Shown: positions 32,351 to 41,165, counted from the stretch's first letter. The stretch is 48,696 bases of DNA from Gammaproteobacteria bacterium (GCA_016882265.1 VGVB01000019.1:1-48696); one strand, 5' to 3'. Translations and numbers: made by a program. Notes: generated by a model from the sequence alone, not told the origin.

Positions 32351-33175
32351 ATGCCGGCGCCGCTGATCGACATCGGCATCAACCTCGCCCATGATAGTTA
32401 CGACCGCGATCGTGCCGCGGTGATCGAGCGCGCCCGGGCGGCCGGCGTCGCCGCGATGATGGTCACCGGCAGCACGCTGGCGAGCAGCGCCCGCGCGCTC
32501 GAGCTGTGCCGGCAGTGGCCGGCGCTGCTGCGGGCGACCGCCGGGGTGCATCCCCATCATGCCGCGGAATTCGGGCCGGCCGAACACGAAGCGCTGGCCG
32601 CCCTGTGCGCCGATCCATTCCACGTCGCGGCCGGCGAGTGCGGGCTCGATTACTACCGCAACTATTCGCCGCCCGCGGCGCAGCGCCACGCCTTCGCGGC
32701 CCAGCTCGAGCTGGCCGCCCGCCATCGAAAGCCGGTGTTCCTGCACGAGCGCGAGGCGCATGCGGACTTCATCGCGATCCTGCGCGACTGGCTGCCACGC
32801 CTCCCGCGCGCCGTGCTGCACTGTTTCACCGGCACGGCCGCCGAGCTCGAGGCCTGCCTCGCCGCCGGACTGTCGATCGGCATCACCGGCTGGATCTGCG
32901 ACGAGCGCCGTGGCCAGACCCTGCGCGCGCTGGTGCAGCGGATTCCGGACGAGCGTTTGATGATCGAGACGGACGGCCCGTACCTGCTGCCGCGGACGAT
33001 CGAGCCGAAGCCGGCCCATCGTCGCAACGAACCGATGTATCTTCCGGCCGTATTGGCCGCCGTGGCCGCGGCCCGAAGGCAGGAGCCGGCCGAGGTGGCC
33101 CGGATCACCACGGCGAATTCGCTCCGATTCTTTGGGCTGGAACTGACTTCAACCGGCCTGAAACCACCGGATTGA
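32351..33175 (+). CDS. tatD: TatD family metal-dependent hydrolase
   Basis: The 274-residue TIM-barrel enzyme is a Mg-dependent 3'-5' exonuclease or DNase. It opens DIGINLAHDSYDRD; as in true TatD, the HxH of the first strand seen in YcfH-type proteins is replaced. TAGVHPHHA, AGECGLDYYRNY, FLHEREAH, VLHCFTGTAAEL and ETDGPYLLPR supply the metal-site His, Glu and Asp residues. TatD is implicated in DNA repair after oxidative damage; the name reflects genomic position in E. coli, not a role in Tat export. It is probably co-transcribed with the ABC genes. Confidence 0.95.
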   Translation: MPAPLIDIGINLAHDSYDRDRAAVIERARAAGVAAMMVTGSTLASSARALELCRQWPALLRATAGVHPHHAAEFGPAEHEALAALCADPFHVAAGECGLDYYRNYSPPAAQRHAFAAQLELAARHRKPVFLHEREAHADFIAILRDWLPRLPRAVLHCFTGTAAELEACLAAGLSIGITGWICDERRGQTLRALVQRIPDERLMIETDGPYLLPRTIEPKPAHRRNEPMYLPAVLAAVAAARRQEPAEVARITTANSLRFFGLELTSTGLKPPD

Positions 33176-33177
33176 TC

Positions 33178-33206
33178 TTGACGGTCGTTTTCAAAATATC
33201 TGTAAG
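33178..33206 (+). promoter_or_regulatory. Promoter of the M20 peptidase gene
   Basis: TTGACG (33178-33183) and TGTAAG (33201-33206) are 17 bp apart, the ideal spacing. The segment TTTTCAAAATATCTGTAA is strikingly AT-rich against its surroundings. The -10 ends 12 bases before the ATG at 33219. Confidence 0.55.
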
Positions 33207-33218
33207 TGGCTGACTATC

Positions 33219-34664
33219 ATGAAGTTCAATAACGTACTCGACTTCGTTTCCACCCAGTTCGAACAATCCATTCTGCCGCAGATCGCAGACTACATCCGCA
33301 TCCCGAACCTCTCGCCCGCCTTCGATCCGGACTGGGAGGCGCACGGCCACATGGACCGCGCCGCCGAACTGCTGGCTGGCTGGTGCCGCGCGCAGCCGAT
33401 TCCCGGACTGTCGGTCGAAATCATTCGCGAGCCGGGTCGCACACCGCTGATCTTCTGCGAGATTCCCGGCACGGCGCCGGGCACGGTCCTGCTGTACGGC
33501 CACCTCGACAAGCAGCCCGAGTTCACCGGCTGGACCGAAGGACTCGGGCCCTGGGAGCCCGTGCTGCGCGACGGGCGGCTGTACGGTCGCGGCGGCGCCG
33601 ACGACGGCTACGCCGTGTTCTCGTCGCTCACGGCGTTGCGCGTGCTGCATGAGCAGGGTCTGCCGCACGCCCGTTGCGTCGTGCTGATCGAGGGCTGCGA
33701 AGAGAGCGGCAGCCAGGACCTGCCGTACTACGTCGATGCGCTGGCGGCAAGAATCGGGACCCCCGACCTCGTCGTCTGCCTCGATGCCGAATGCGGCAAC
33801 TACGACCAGCTCTGGTGCACGACCTCGCTGCGCGGCAACCTGACCGGTACGCTGTCCGTTGAGGTCCTGACCGAGGGCATCCACTCCGGCCTCGGCACCG
33901 GCATCGCTCCGGCCGCGTTCCGCATCGCGCGCACCCTGCTGGCGCGGCTCGAGAACGACGTGACCGGTGACCTGCTGGTGGATGAGCTCTACGCTGAGAT
34001 TCCGACCGAACGCCAGGCGCAGGCGCGCGCGGCCGCGCTGGTGCTCGGCGAGCGCGTCAGCAGCCGGCTGCCGTTCGTCGCCGGTGTGAGCCCGGTGAGC
34101 GACTCGCCGTTCGAATTGCTGCTGAACAACACCTGGCGCCCGACGCTCGCCGTCACCGGCGCCGCCGGCCTGCCGGAGCTGCGCCAGGCGGGCAACGTGC
34201 TGCTGCCGCGCGTCGAGCTGAAACTGTCGCTGCGCCTGCCGCCCGGCGTCGATGCCAGCCGCGCCACGGACGCTGTACGCACACGGCTCGAGGCCGATCC
34301 GCCCTACGGCGCGCGCATCCGCTTCAAGGTCGACGCCTCGCTGGCCGGATGGAACGCGCCGCCGCTCGCGCCGTGGCTCGCCGCGGCGATGGACGCGGCC
34401 TCGCGCGGAGCGTTCGGCCGCCCGGTGATGTACCAGGGCACGGGCGGCAGCATCCCGTTCATCGGCATGCTGCAGGAGAAGTTTCCGGCCACGCAGTTCC
34501 TCGTCACCGGCGTGCTCGGACCCCACGCGAACGCGCACGGGCCGAACGAGTTCCTGCACATCGGCTGCGCGCAGAAGCTGACCGCCTGCGTGGCGCAGGT
34601 GCTGGCGGAGCATGCGGCCAGCCTCACCGCCGCGCCAGCGGACTCGGCTCGGTGGCTCCGCTGA
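33219..34664 (+). CDS. M20 family metallopeptidase (dipeptidase, CNDP-like)
   Basis: The 481-residue zinc hydrolase resembles CNDP/carnosinase-like dipeptidases. Metal ligands are visible in LLYGHLDKQPEF (His, Asp), GRGGADDGYAVFSSL, IEGCEESGSQDLPYY (the Glu-Glu pair) and VCLDAECGNYDQLW. A lid/dimerisation domain spans about residues 205-370. GTGGSIPFIGMLQEKFP and GPHANAHGPNEFLHI complete the site. There is no signal peptide, so it is cytoplasmic. It has its own promoter, and its last 41 bases overlap the 3' end of the convergent NERD-like gene. Confidence 0.94.
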   Translation: MKFNNVLDFVSTQFEQSILPQIADYIRIPNLSPAFDPDWEAHGHMDRAAELLAGWCRAQPIPGLSVEIIREPGRTPLIFCEIPGTAPGTVLLYGHLDKQPEFTGWTEGLGPWEPVLRDGRLYGRGGADDGYAVFSSLTALRVLHEQGLPHARCVVLIEGCEESGSQDLPYYVDALAARIGTPDLVVCLDAECGNYDQLWCTTSLRGNLTGTLSVEVLTEGIHSGLGTGIAPAAFRIARTLLARLENDVTGDLLVDELYAEIPTERQAQARAAALVLGERVSSRLPFVAGVSPVSDSPFELLLNNTWRPTLAVTGAAGLPELRQAGNVLLPRVELKLSLRLPPGVDASRATDAVRTRLEADPPYGARIRFKVDASLAGWNAPPLAPWLAAAMDAASRGAFGRPVMYQGTGGSIPFIGMLQEKFPATQFLVTGVLGPHANAHGPNEFLHIGCAQKLTACVAQVLAEHAASLTAAPADSARWLR

Positions 34665-35202
34665 TCGTCTCCCAGGCCTCACGCAGGCGCTCGCTGACCG
34701 CCTCCGCCGGCGATGGGAACTCGGCTGCCAGGCTGTCGATCGGCGTGACCAGCGGTGGCTTGCCTTTGGGGAAGCGGCTGCGCTCGGTGAACACGATCCG
34801 CCCTTCGACCGGCAGGTCCGCGGCCAGCAGGCGGACCGCTGCCAGCCGGTCGTACATCGCCTCGAGCGGATTCAGGAAGGTCGAGCGCTCGTTGCCGTCC
34901 ATGACCGTCCATTCGCGCAGGTGTTCACCGCCGAAGACGATACCGTTGACGTCGCGCAGGTCGACGACCAGCAGGCCGCCGCTGGTCAGCAGCAGAAAAT
35001 CGAGGTGCAGCTGCCCGCCGCTGCCATCCGGAATGACGACGTCCTGCAGCATCGCGCTGCCGGCGGCGGCCACGGTCCGCGCGATCTGCCGGCGCCGGCG
35101 ATAACGCCCGAAGCGGCGCCAGCCGGCGACGGCGCCGAACGCAGCCAGTGCCGCCACCGCGACACCGGCGACACTGACGACGACGACCGTGGCCGTGTTC
35201 AT
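34624..35202 (-). CDS. Membrane-anchored NERD-like domain protein at the end of the thr operon
   Basis: The 192-residue product has an N-terminal helix (residues 3-28, MNTATVVVVSVAGVAVAALA) and a basic linker GRYRRRRQIAR. The rest resembles the NERD nuclease-related domain: MLQDVVIPDG, LHLDFLLLTSGGLLVVDLRD, REWTVMDGN and NPLEAMYDRL. In ordinary NERD domains the second strand carries (E/Q)xK after the Asp; here it reads D-L-R, so nuclease activity is doubtful. Its ATG overlaps the thrC stop (ATGA), which places it in the threonine operon, and its 3' end overlaps the convergent peptidase gene by 41 bases. No role in threonine synthesis is known for the family. Confidence 0.75.
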   Translation of the reverse strand: MNTATVVVVSVAGVAVAALAAFGAVAGWRRFGRYRRRRQIARTVAAAGSAMLQDVVIPDGSGGQLHLDFLLLTSGGLLVVDLRDVNGIVFGGEHLREWTVMDGNERSTFLNPLEAMYDRLAAVRLLAADLPVEGRIVFTERSRFPKGKPPLVTPIDSLAAEFPSPAEAVSERLREAWETISGATEPSPLARR

Positions 35203-36497
35203 GCCGATGTCAGATGCGCGCGCAGCGCCGCGAACTCCGCTGGCAGTTCCTCCCGCGCCACCGGCCGGGTGGCCAGTGCGGCCAGCGCCGGCGGCATCAC
35301 CAGCGTACCACCGATCAGCGGCGCGACGATTTCCTCGAACTTGGCCGGGTGCGCGGTCGCGACCGCGACCCAGTGCGTCTCGCGCCGGGATGCCGCCGGC
35401 AGGTGGCGGTACACGTGCAGTGCGGTCGCTGTGTGCGGACACAGCACGAGGCCCGCCTGTGCGTACTCCTCGCGGATGCAGTCACGGATCTCTGTATCGC
35501 TGACCGACACCGCGCGGAGCTGCGCCGTGATCTGCGCCGCTTCCGGCCACAGGAAGCGCAGCCGTTCCATGTTGCTCGGGTCGCCGACATCCATCGCCGA
35601 GGCCAGCGTTGCAACGCTGGCGCGCGGGTGCCACTCGCCGCCGGCGAAGAAGTCCGGCACGGTCCGGTTCGCGTTGTGCACCAGCACGATCTCGCCGATC
35701 GGCAGACCCAGCGCCTGCGCCCAGACGCAGGCCACCGCCTGCCCGAGGTTGCCGGACGGCACGAGGAAGCCGGGCGCCCGACCCTCGCTGTCCCAGACCC
35801 GCAGCGCGGTCGCGCCGAAATAACACAACTGCGGCAGCAGTCGGCCGAGGTTGATGCTGTTGGCCGAGTTCAGGCGCAGCCGCGCGCGCAGCTCCGCATC
35901 CGCGAAGGCCTGCTTGACCATGCGCTGGCAGTCATCGAAGGAGCCGCGCACGGCGAAGCTCTGCACGTTGCCGCCCCAGCAGGTGAGCTGCCGCTCCTGC
36001 AGCGGCGACACCAGACCAGCCGGGTACAGCACGAGCACGCGCACACCGGGCCGGTTGTGGAATGCGGCCGCGACCGCGCCGCCGGTGTCACCCGAGGTCG
36101 CGACCAGGATCGTCAGCGGCCGGCCGTCACCGGGAATGCGCGCCAGACAGGCGGCGAGGAAGCGCGCGCCGAAATCCTTGAACGCGGCGGTCGGCCCATG
36201 GAACAGCTCGAGCAGGGACAGGCGCTCGGGATCCACCTGGACCCGCCGCAGCGGCGCCGGGAAGGTGAAGGCCTCGGCGATGATTTCCGCCAGTCGCGGC
36301 TCGAGCAGATCGCCGGCGAAGAATGGCGCGAGCAGCACGCGGGCCGTGCCGTTCAGGGTCATGCCGCCAGTGCGCGGCAGGCCGACGCGCGGCAGCTCCA
36401 CCGGCACGAACAGGCCACCGTCCGGAGCCAGACCGAGCTGCAGAGCCTCCGCCAGCGGCACTGCCAGCCCGCGGTCGCGCGTACTGCAGATCCTCAT
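35199..36497 (-). CDS. thrC: Threonine synthase
   Basis: ThrC converts O-phosphohomoserine to threonine with pyridoxal phosphate. The 432-residue product starts MRICSTRDRGLAVPLAEAL. The PLP Lys lies in PTAAFKDFGARFLAACL, and VATSGDTGGAVAAAF and VPSGNLGQAVACVWAQALG bind the cofactor phosphate. Length and N-terminus fit the enterobacterial-type enzyme. The ATG at 36497 overlaps the thrB stop by four bases; a longer in-frame reading lies within thrB and was rejected. Final enzyme of the thrABC operon. Confidence 0.97.
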   Translation of the reverse strand: MRICSTRDRGLAVPLAEALQLGLAPDGGLFVPVELPRVGLPRTGGMTLNGTARVLLAPFFAGDLLEPRLAEIIAEAFTFPAPLRRVQVDPERLSLLELFHGPTAAFKDFGARFLAACLARIPGDGRPLTILVATSGDTGGAVAAAFHNRPGVRVLVLYPAGLVSPLQERQLTCWGGNVQSFAVRGSFDDCQRMVKQAFADAELRARLRLNSANSINLGRLLPQLCYFGATALRVWDSEGRAPGFLVPSGNLGQAVACVWAQALGLPIGEIVLVHNANRTVPDFFAGGEWHPRASVATLASAMDVGDPSNMERLRFLWPEAAQITAQLRAVSVSDTEIRDCIREEYAQAGLVLCPHTATALHVYRHLPAASRRETHWVAVATAHPAKFEEIVAPLIGGTLVMPPALAALATRPVAREELPAEFAALRAHLTSA

Positions 36498-37432
36498 TGC
36501 CGTTCCACAACCCGCGCGCCCTCCGGCGCGATCGCGGCAACCCAGTGGTCGCTGTCGAGACCCTCGCGCGCGAAGGCCGCAACCATGGCGTTGCGGATCG
36601 GCTCCGCCTGCGGCTCCTCGCACCAGGCGAACACGCTGGGACCCGCGCCGGAAATCGAGCAGCCGAGCGCCCCGCGCTCGAGCGCCGCGCGCTTGACCTC
36701 GGCGAACCCCGGAATCAGGCGCGCGCGCTGCGGCTCGATCATGACGTCCTCGAAGGCGTCGCGGATCATCGCCAGGTCGTTGGTGTAACAGCCGGCGAGA
36801 AAACCGGCCAGATTGGCGGTCTGCCAGACGACATCGGCGAGATCGACGCTGCGGTTCAGGATGCCCCGGGCCTCGCGTGTCGCCAGGAACATGCGCGGGT
36901 GCACCAGCACGCAGCGGATCGCCGGCGGCACCGGGATCTGCTTGACGCGCGGGTGGTCGATACCGACGGTCAGCACCAGTCCGCCGTACAGCGACGGCGC
37001 GATGTTGTCGACGTGCACCGCGCCGCTCGCCACTGCTTCGCCGCGCATCGCGCAGCGCAGCAGTTCGAGCTGCGGCCGCGGCGTATCGAGCAGCGCGTTG
37101 GCTGCGACCACGCCGGCAACCGCGGAAGCGGCCGAGCCACCGAGGCCGGAGCCAAGCGGAATTCCCTTGTCGATCTCCAGCTCGATGCCGAAACCCGGCC
37201 GGTTCGCTTCGAGCAGTGCCTGCACGGCCATGCCGGCCGTGTTCTGCGCCGCCTCCAGCGGCAGGTCACGCACGACGCCGCCGATGGCACTGATGCTGAC
37301 GCCCGGTGCGCTGCTGCGGCGGGCGCGCACGCGGTCGCCGAGCGCCGGAAAGGTGTGGCCGAGGATGTCGAAACCGATGCCGACATTACCGACCGAGGCC
37401 GGCGCAAAGGCGGTTGCCATCGTGACCGGCAT
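36494..37432 (-). CDS. thrB: Homoserine kinase
   Basis: ThrB phosphorylates homoserine using ATP. The 312-residue GHMP kinase opens TAFAPASVGNVGIGFDILGH and has the ATP loop GIPLGSGLGGSAASAVAGVV near residues 92-111. ALGCSISGAGPSVFAWCE is the third GHMP motif. I chose the ATG at 37432 (MPVTMATAF), eight bases after the thrA stop; an ATG four codons on is equally possible. It overlaps thrC by four bases, supporting coupled synthesis of the pathway enzymes. Confidence 0.97.
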   Translation of the reverse strand: MPVTMATAFAPASVGNVGIGFDILGHTFPALGDRVRARRSSAPGVSISAIGGVVRDLPLEAAQNTAGMAVQALLEANRPGFGIELEIDKGIPLGSGLGGSAASAVAGVVAANALLDTPRPQLELLRCAMRGEAVASGAVHVDNIAPSLYGGLVLTVGIDHPRVKQIPVPPAIRCVLVHPRMFLATREARGILNRSVDLADVVWQTANLAGFLAGCYTNDLAMIRDAFEDVMIEPQRARLIPGFAEVKRAALERGALGCSISGAGPSVFAWCEEPQAEPIRNAMVAAFAREGLDSDHWVAAIAPEGARVVERQ

Positions 37433-37440
37433 GGCCCGGC

Positions 37441-39921
37441 CTAGATCCGCGCGCCGAGGTAGGACGCCAGCCGCAGCAGGTCGCCGAACACGCCGCCAGC
37501 CGTCACCGCCGGCCCGGCCCCCGGCCCCTGCACGATCAGCGGATTGTCGCAGTAACGCGCGGTGCTGAAGCGCACGATGTTGTCGGTCAGCGAGATGTTT
37601 GCGAACGCGTGCCGGGCCTCGAGGCGCTCGACGCCCACGGTCGCGCGACCATCCGCGGTCAGCCGGCCGACGTAGCGCAGCAGCCGGCCCTCCCGGCGCG
37701 CGCCCTCGACCAGCGCCCGCATCGGTTCGTCGTGCGCCGGCAGCCGCTCGAGAAACTCCGCGACGCTGCACTCGCGCAGCGGTTCCGGGACCAGGCTCTC
37801 GACCGCCACGTCCTCGAGCCCGAGCGCGAGGCCCATCTCGCGGCCGAGGATCACCAGCTTGCGGGCGACGTCGGTGCCCGACAGGTCATCGCGCGGATCC
37901 GGCTCAGTGAAACCGCGCGCCCGCGCGTCGGCGACGATGCGCGAGAACGGTGTGCTGCCGTCGAAGACATTGAACAGGTAGGCGAGCGTGCCGGAGAAAA
38001 TGCCGTCGATCGCCCGGATCTCATCGCCGGTCTCGCGCAGATCGCGGACCGTCAGCATGATCGGCAGACCGGCGCCGACCGTGGCCTCGTACAGGTAGTG
38101 CGTGCCGGCTGCGCGACGCGCCTCCTGCATCGCCCGGAACTGCTCGAGCCCGGCGCTGTGCGCCTTCTTGTTCGGCGTGACCACATGCAGCCCGGCGCGG
38201 AACCACTCGGCGTAGCGCGCCGCAACGCCGGCGTCGGCGGTGCAGTCGATCATCACCCGGTGCGGCAGATGGTCGGCAGCGACATGCTGCGCGAAGCGCC
38301 GCAGGTCGACCGGCTCGCCCCGCGCCGCCAGTTGCTCGCGCCAGCTTGCGAGGTCGATCGCCCGCTCGGCCAGCAGCATGCGCTTCGAGGTCGCGATACC
38401 GCGCACGCGCAGGTCGAGATTGCAGTCGTGCCGCAGGCGCTCGGCCTGGGAGGCAAGCTGCGCCAGCAGCACCGAGCCGACCGTGCCCGGTCCGACCAGA
38501 CCGATCGACAGTGTGTGCGGCGACAGGTAGAAGCCGGAGTGCACCGCGCGTAGCGCCTTGGCCGCATCGCGGCGGTCCACGACCACCGAGATGTTGCGCT
38601 CGGAGGCGCCCTGCGCGATCGCGCGCACGTTGACGCCGGCGCTGCCGAGGGCGCCGAACAGCTTGCCGGCGATGCCGTGCGAACCGGCCATGCCGTCGCC
38701 GACGATCGCGACGATCGAGCAGTCGTCGCTGACCTCGACGCTCTGGATCTGGCCTTCCCGCAGCTCGGTGGCAAAGGCGGCACGGACTGCGCGTTCGGCC
38801 GCGACCGCCTGCGCCGCGGGAATCGCGAAGCAGATCGAGTGCTCGGAACTGCCCTGCGAGATCAGCACGACCGAGATCTCGGCCTCGCGCAACGCGCCGA
38901 ACAGGCGATGAGCGGTGCCGGGGACGCCGATCATGCCGGCGCCCTCGACGTTGATCAGCGCGGTGTCCTCGATACTGGTGATGCCCTTGACCACCAGCGC
39001 CGAGTCGGACTTCTGCTGAATCAGCGTACCCGGCAGCTCCGGCGCGAAGGTATTGCGGATCCGGATCGGGATTGAGCCCGCGACCGCCGGCGCCATCGTC
39101 TGCGGATGGATGACCTTGGCACCGAAGTAGGCCAGCTCCATCGCCTCGTTGTAGGACATGGAGTCGATGACCTTGGCGTCCGGCACGCGGCGCGGATCGG
39201 CCGACAGCACGCCGTCCACGTCGGTCCAGATGACGATCTCGCCGGCCTCGAGCAGTGCGCCGAAGATCGAGGCCGAGAAGTCGCTGCCGTTGCGGCCGAG
39301 CGTGGTCTGCACGCCGCGCGGCCCGGTAGCGACGAAGCCCGGAATCACCAGCGTCGCCTCGGCCTCGACCGCGATCCGCTCGCGGGCCAGTGCGGCGCTG
39401 CGCTGCCACTGCACGCGCGGCCCGAGCGGCCCCCACTCGACCACGACGATGTCCCGGGCATCGACCCAGACGACCGGCGCGCGCTGGCCGCGGGCGGCGA
39501 GCCAGGCCGCGAACAGGCGCGACGACCACAGTTCGCCGTAGCCGGCGGCGACATCGCGGACGTCCGCTCCGGCCGAGCGCACCAGCGTGACCGCGTGCAT
39601 GATCCGCTCGAGGTCACTGAGATCGGCGTTCAGCCGCTCGAGGTAGTGGCCGCGCGCCGGTTCCGGCAGCAGTTCCTGCGCAATGCCGGTATGCCGTGCC
39701 CGCAGCCGTTCGAGCGTCGCGCGATAGCCCTGTTCGTCGAGCTTCTCTGCTGCGCCGACGATGCCGATCAGCTCATCGGTCACTCCGCGGCAGGCGGACA
39801 GCACGACCGCGACGCGCGTCTGCAGCAGCGCCTCGATGATGCTCGCGACCCGCCGGAAGCAGTCGGCATCGGCGAGGCTCGAACCACCGAACTTGTGCAC
39901 GGACCAGGGCGGAACCCGCAT
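37441..39921 (-). CDS. thrA: Bifunctional aspartokinase I / homoserine dehydrogenase I
   Basis: ThrA performs the first and third steps from aspartate to threonine. At 826 residues it matches the fused enterobacterial enzyme. The kinase half begins VHKFGGSSLADADCFRRV and has TTLGRNGSDFSASIFGALL and MSYNEAMELAYFGAKVIHP. Tandem ACT domains (about 320-460) probably bind threonine for feedback inhibition. The dehydrogenase half begins IGLVGPGTVGSVLLAQLA and includes TPNKKAH, YEATVGAGLPI and the catalytic region IDGIFSGTLAYLFN. The ATG at 39921 was chosen over an upstream TTG. No Thr/Ile-rich leader peptide or attenuator could be found in the 112-bp upstream gap. Confidence 0.98.
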   Translation of the reverse strand: MRVPPWSVHKFGGSSLADADCFRRVASIIEALLQTRVAVVLSACRGVTDELIGIVGAAEKLDEQGYRATLERLRARHTGIAQELLPEPARGHYLERLNADLSDLERIMHAVTLVRSAGADVRDVAAGYGELWSSRLFAAWLAARGQRAPVVWVDARDIVVVEWGPLGPRVQWQRSAALARERIAVEAEATLVIPGFVATGPRGVQTTLGRNGSDFSASIFGALLEAGEIVIWTDVDGVLSADPRRVPDAKVIDSMSYNEAMELAYFGAKVIHPQTMAPAVAGSIPIRIRNTFAPELPGTLIQQKSDSALVVKGITSIEDTALINVEGAGMIGVPGTAHRLFGALREAEISVVLISQGSSEHSICFAIPAAQAVAAERAVRAAFATELREGQIQSVEVSDDCSIVAIVGDGMAGSHGIAGKLFGALGSAGVNVRAIAQGASERNISVVVDRRDAAKALRAVHSGFYLSPHTLSIGLVGPGTVGSVLLAQLASQAERLRHDCNLDLRVRGIATSKRMLLAERAIDLASWREQLAARGEPVDLRRFAQHVAADHLPHRVMIDCTADAGVAARYAEWFRAGLHVVTPNKKAHSAGLEQFRAMQEARRAAGTHYLYEATVGAGLPIMLTVRDLRETGDEIRAIDGIFSGTLAYLFNVFDGSTPFSRIVADARARGFTEPDPRDDLSGTDVARKLVILGREMGLALGLEDVAVESLVPEPLRECSVAEFLERLPAHDEPMRALVEGARREGRLLRYVGRLTADGRATVGVERLEARHAFANISLTDNIVRFSTARYCDNPLIVQGPGAGPAVTAGGVFGDLLRLASYLGARI

Positions 39922-39981
39922 GGACGGCCGAACTCCTGCAGCAGGGAAGCGCCGCTGTATGCAGCGCAAAAACCGGCCGCC

Positions 39982-40011
39982 AATCTACCCGTCCGGCGCG
40001 GGAAATAGCAA
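39982..40011 (-). promoter_or_regulatory. Promoter candidate of the thrABC operon
   Basis: On the minus strand TTGCTA (40006-40011) and TAGATT (39982-39987) are 18 bp apart, leaving a leader of about 55 bases before thrA. The leader holds no run of threonine codons, so attenuation of the E. coli kind is not indicated. Confidence 0.4.
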
Positions 40012-40033
40012 GTAATCCGGAGGCTTGGCTGCC

Positions 40034-40441
40034 TCAGCCGCGCAGGCCGTGCCAGCCCCGCAGCAGCCAGGTGGCCCCGGGCAGGCGCAGCAGCTTCAGC
40101 AGCAGCAGCGCCGTCGTGCGCTCGCGCGCGCTGAGCGCGAATGGCCGGTGCAGTTCCCGCCACAGTTGCGGCCGGCCATCGATCTGCTCGACCGTCGTCG
40201 CCCGGAAGCGGAACACACCCTGTGCCGAGCGCAGCCGCCAGCCCGAATCGCCGGTGCCGTCTGGTTCGACCGCAACGTCGGTCAGCACTTCCGGCAGCCC
40301 CGGACCGTCGTAGCCGGCGAGCAGGATCAGTCGCGAGCTCAGGCCGTCCGCGCCGCGCAGCACGACGCGGTCCGGCACGGTGGCGCTGCGCTCGACGCTG
40401 AACCTGACGGCAGCCTCATCTGCTTGCGACACGACCATCAT
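40034..40441 (-). CDS. Hypothetical protein upstream of thrA
   Basis: The 135-residue product begins at the first of two adjacent ATG codons. It has a predicted beta-rich front half (VVLRGADGLSSRLILLAGYD, EVLTDVAVEPDG, WRLRSAQGVFRFRATTVEQ) and a helical, hydrophobic end (TTALLLLKLLRLPGATWLLR). I recognise no family. Codon use resembles the core genome, unlike a random frame opposite another gene, and no competing gene lies on the plus strand here, which is why I accept it. The 112-bp gap to thrA contains a promoter candidate. Its 5' end lies 34 bp from the vapBC operator, so the AT-rich stretch there may serve both directions. Confidence 0.55.
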   Translation of the reverse strand: MMVVSQADEAAVRFSVERSATVPDRVVLRGADGLSSRLILLAGYDGPGLPEVLTDVAVEPDGTGDSGWRLRSAQGVFRFRATTVEQIDGRPQLWRELHRPFALSARERTTALLLLKLLRLPGATWLLRGWHGLRG

Positions 40442-40475
40442 CCGCAGCAACAGCTTGTCGGCCCGGGCACTGGTA

Positions 40476-40500
40476 GATATACTCCGAACAACTGTATATC
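40476..40500. promoter_or_regulatory. Inverted-repeat operator upstream of vapBC
   Basis: GATATAC (40476-40482) and GTATATC (40494-40500) form a perfect 7-bp inverted repeat with an 11-bp spacer, 13 bases before the vapB ATG. Two half-sites about one and a half to two helical turns apart fit binding by a VapB dimer or VapBC complex, the usual autoregulation. TATATC within the right arm may also be the -10 of the operon. Confidence 0.6.
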
Positions 40501-40513
40501 CAGAGATCCCGCA

Positions 40514-40747
40514 ATGCAAGTTTCCAGATGGGGCAACAGTCTGGCCATCCGCCTGCCCGCCAGCGTGGTCCGGGCCCTCGGGCTCAAGGAGGGCGACGAC
40601 ATCGAGATCCATGCGACCGGAATTCGCAGCTTCAGGCTCGCCCGGACGCCCGCTACACGGGAACTGCTGGCCCGGTTGCGCCGCTTCCGCGGCCGCCTGC
40701 CTGACGACTTCAAGTTCGACCGGCTCGAAGCCAATGAGGGACGCTGA
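40514..40747 (+). CDS. vapB: AbrB/VapB-family antitoxin
   Basis: The 77-residue antitoxin has the swapped-hairpin AbrB DNA-binding domain: VSRWGNSLAIRLPASVVRAL then GLKEGDDIEI (residues 3-32). The C-terminal part, LLARLRRFRGRLPDDFKFDR, would wrap the toxin. It overlaps vapC by 14 bases, giving coupled translation with antitoxin first. The inverted repeat upstream is its likely operator. Confidence 0.92.
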   Translation: MQVSRWGNSLAIRLPASVVRALGLKEGDDIEIHATGIRSFRLARTPATRELLARLRRFRGRLPDDFKFDRLEANEGR

Positions 40748-41144
40748 GGCTTTCTTCGACACGAATGTTCTGCTGTACCTGCTGTCGGCTGACACGACCC
40801 GGGCGGATCGTGTCGAAGAACTGCTCCAGCAGCCCGGCGTTGTCAGCGTTCAGGTGCTCAACGAGTTTGCCGCCGTTGCCTCGCGCAAGCTGAGGCTGTC
40901 ATGGGCAGAGATCCGTGAGGTCCTTGCGGCGATTCGCAGAGTCTGTCGTACTGAACCCCTCACCGCCCTGGATCACGATCGGGCCGTCGAGCTGGCCGCT
41001 CGTTACCGGTTCTCGTTCTACGACTCGCTGATCCTCGCTACTGCACTGCGGGCCGGCTGCACCACGCTCTATGCAGAGGACCTGAAGCACCGGCAGCGCA
41101 TCGATGACCGGCTGACGATCATCAATCCCTTCGTGCAGGGTTGA
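40734..41144 (+). CDS. vapC: PIN-domain toxin VapC
   Basis: The 136-residue PIN ribonuclease has all four expected acidic residues: D9 in FFDTNVLLYLL, E44 in VLNEFAAVAS, D97 in FSFYDSLILATAL and D116 in LYAEDLKHRQ. VapC toxins cut tRNA or rRNA until bound by VapB. The target is unknown. The gene ends 21 bp from the 3' end of tRNA-Lys, transcribed toward it, a place where small mobile or accessory modules often settle. No direct repeat of that tRNA end was found. Confidence 0.93.
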   Translation: MRDAEAFFDTNVLLYLLSADTTRADRVEELLQQPGVVSVQVLNEFAAVASRKLRLSWAEIREVLAAIRRVCRTEPLTALDHDRAVELAARYRFSFYDSLILATALRAGCTTLYAEDLKHRQRIDDRLTIINPFVQG

Positions 41145-41165
41145 ACGAACGGTGACAACCGGCAG

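Noticed and set aside
39922..40033. A possible thr leader peptide and attenuator
   Set aside because: No short frame with threonine or isoleucine codon runs and no terminator-antiterminator pair could be found in the gap.
40000..41165. A direct repeat of the tRNA-Lys 3' end that would mark vapBC as an integrated element
   Set aside because: Searching by eye for TGGTGGGCCGTGATGGG on the far side of vapBC gave no copy.
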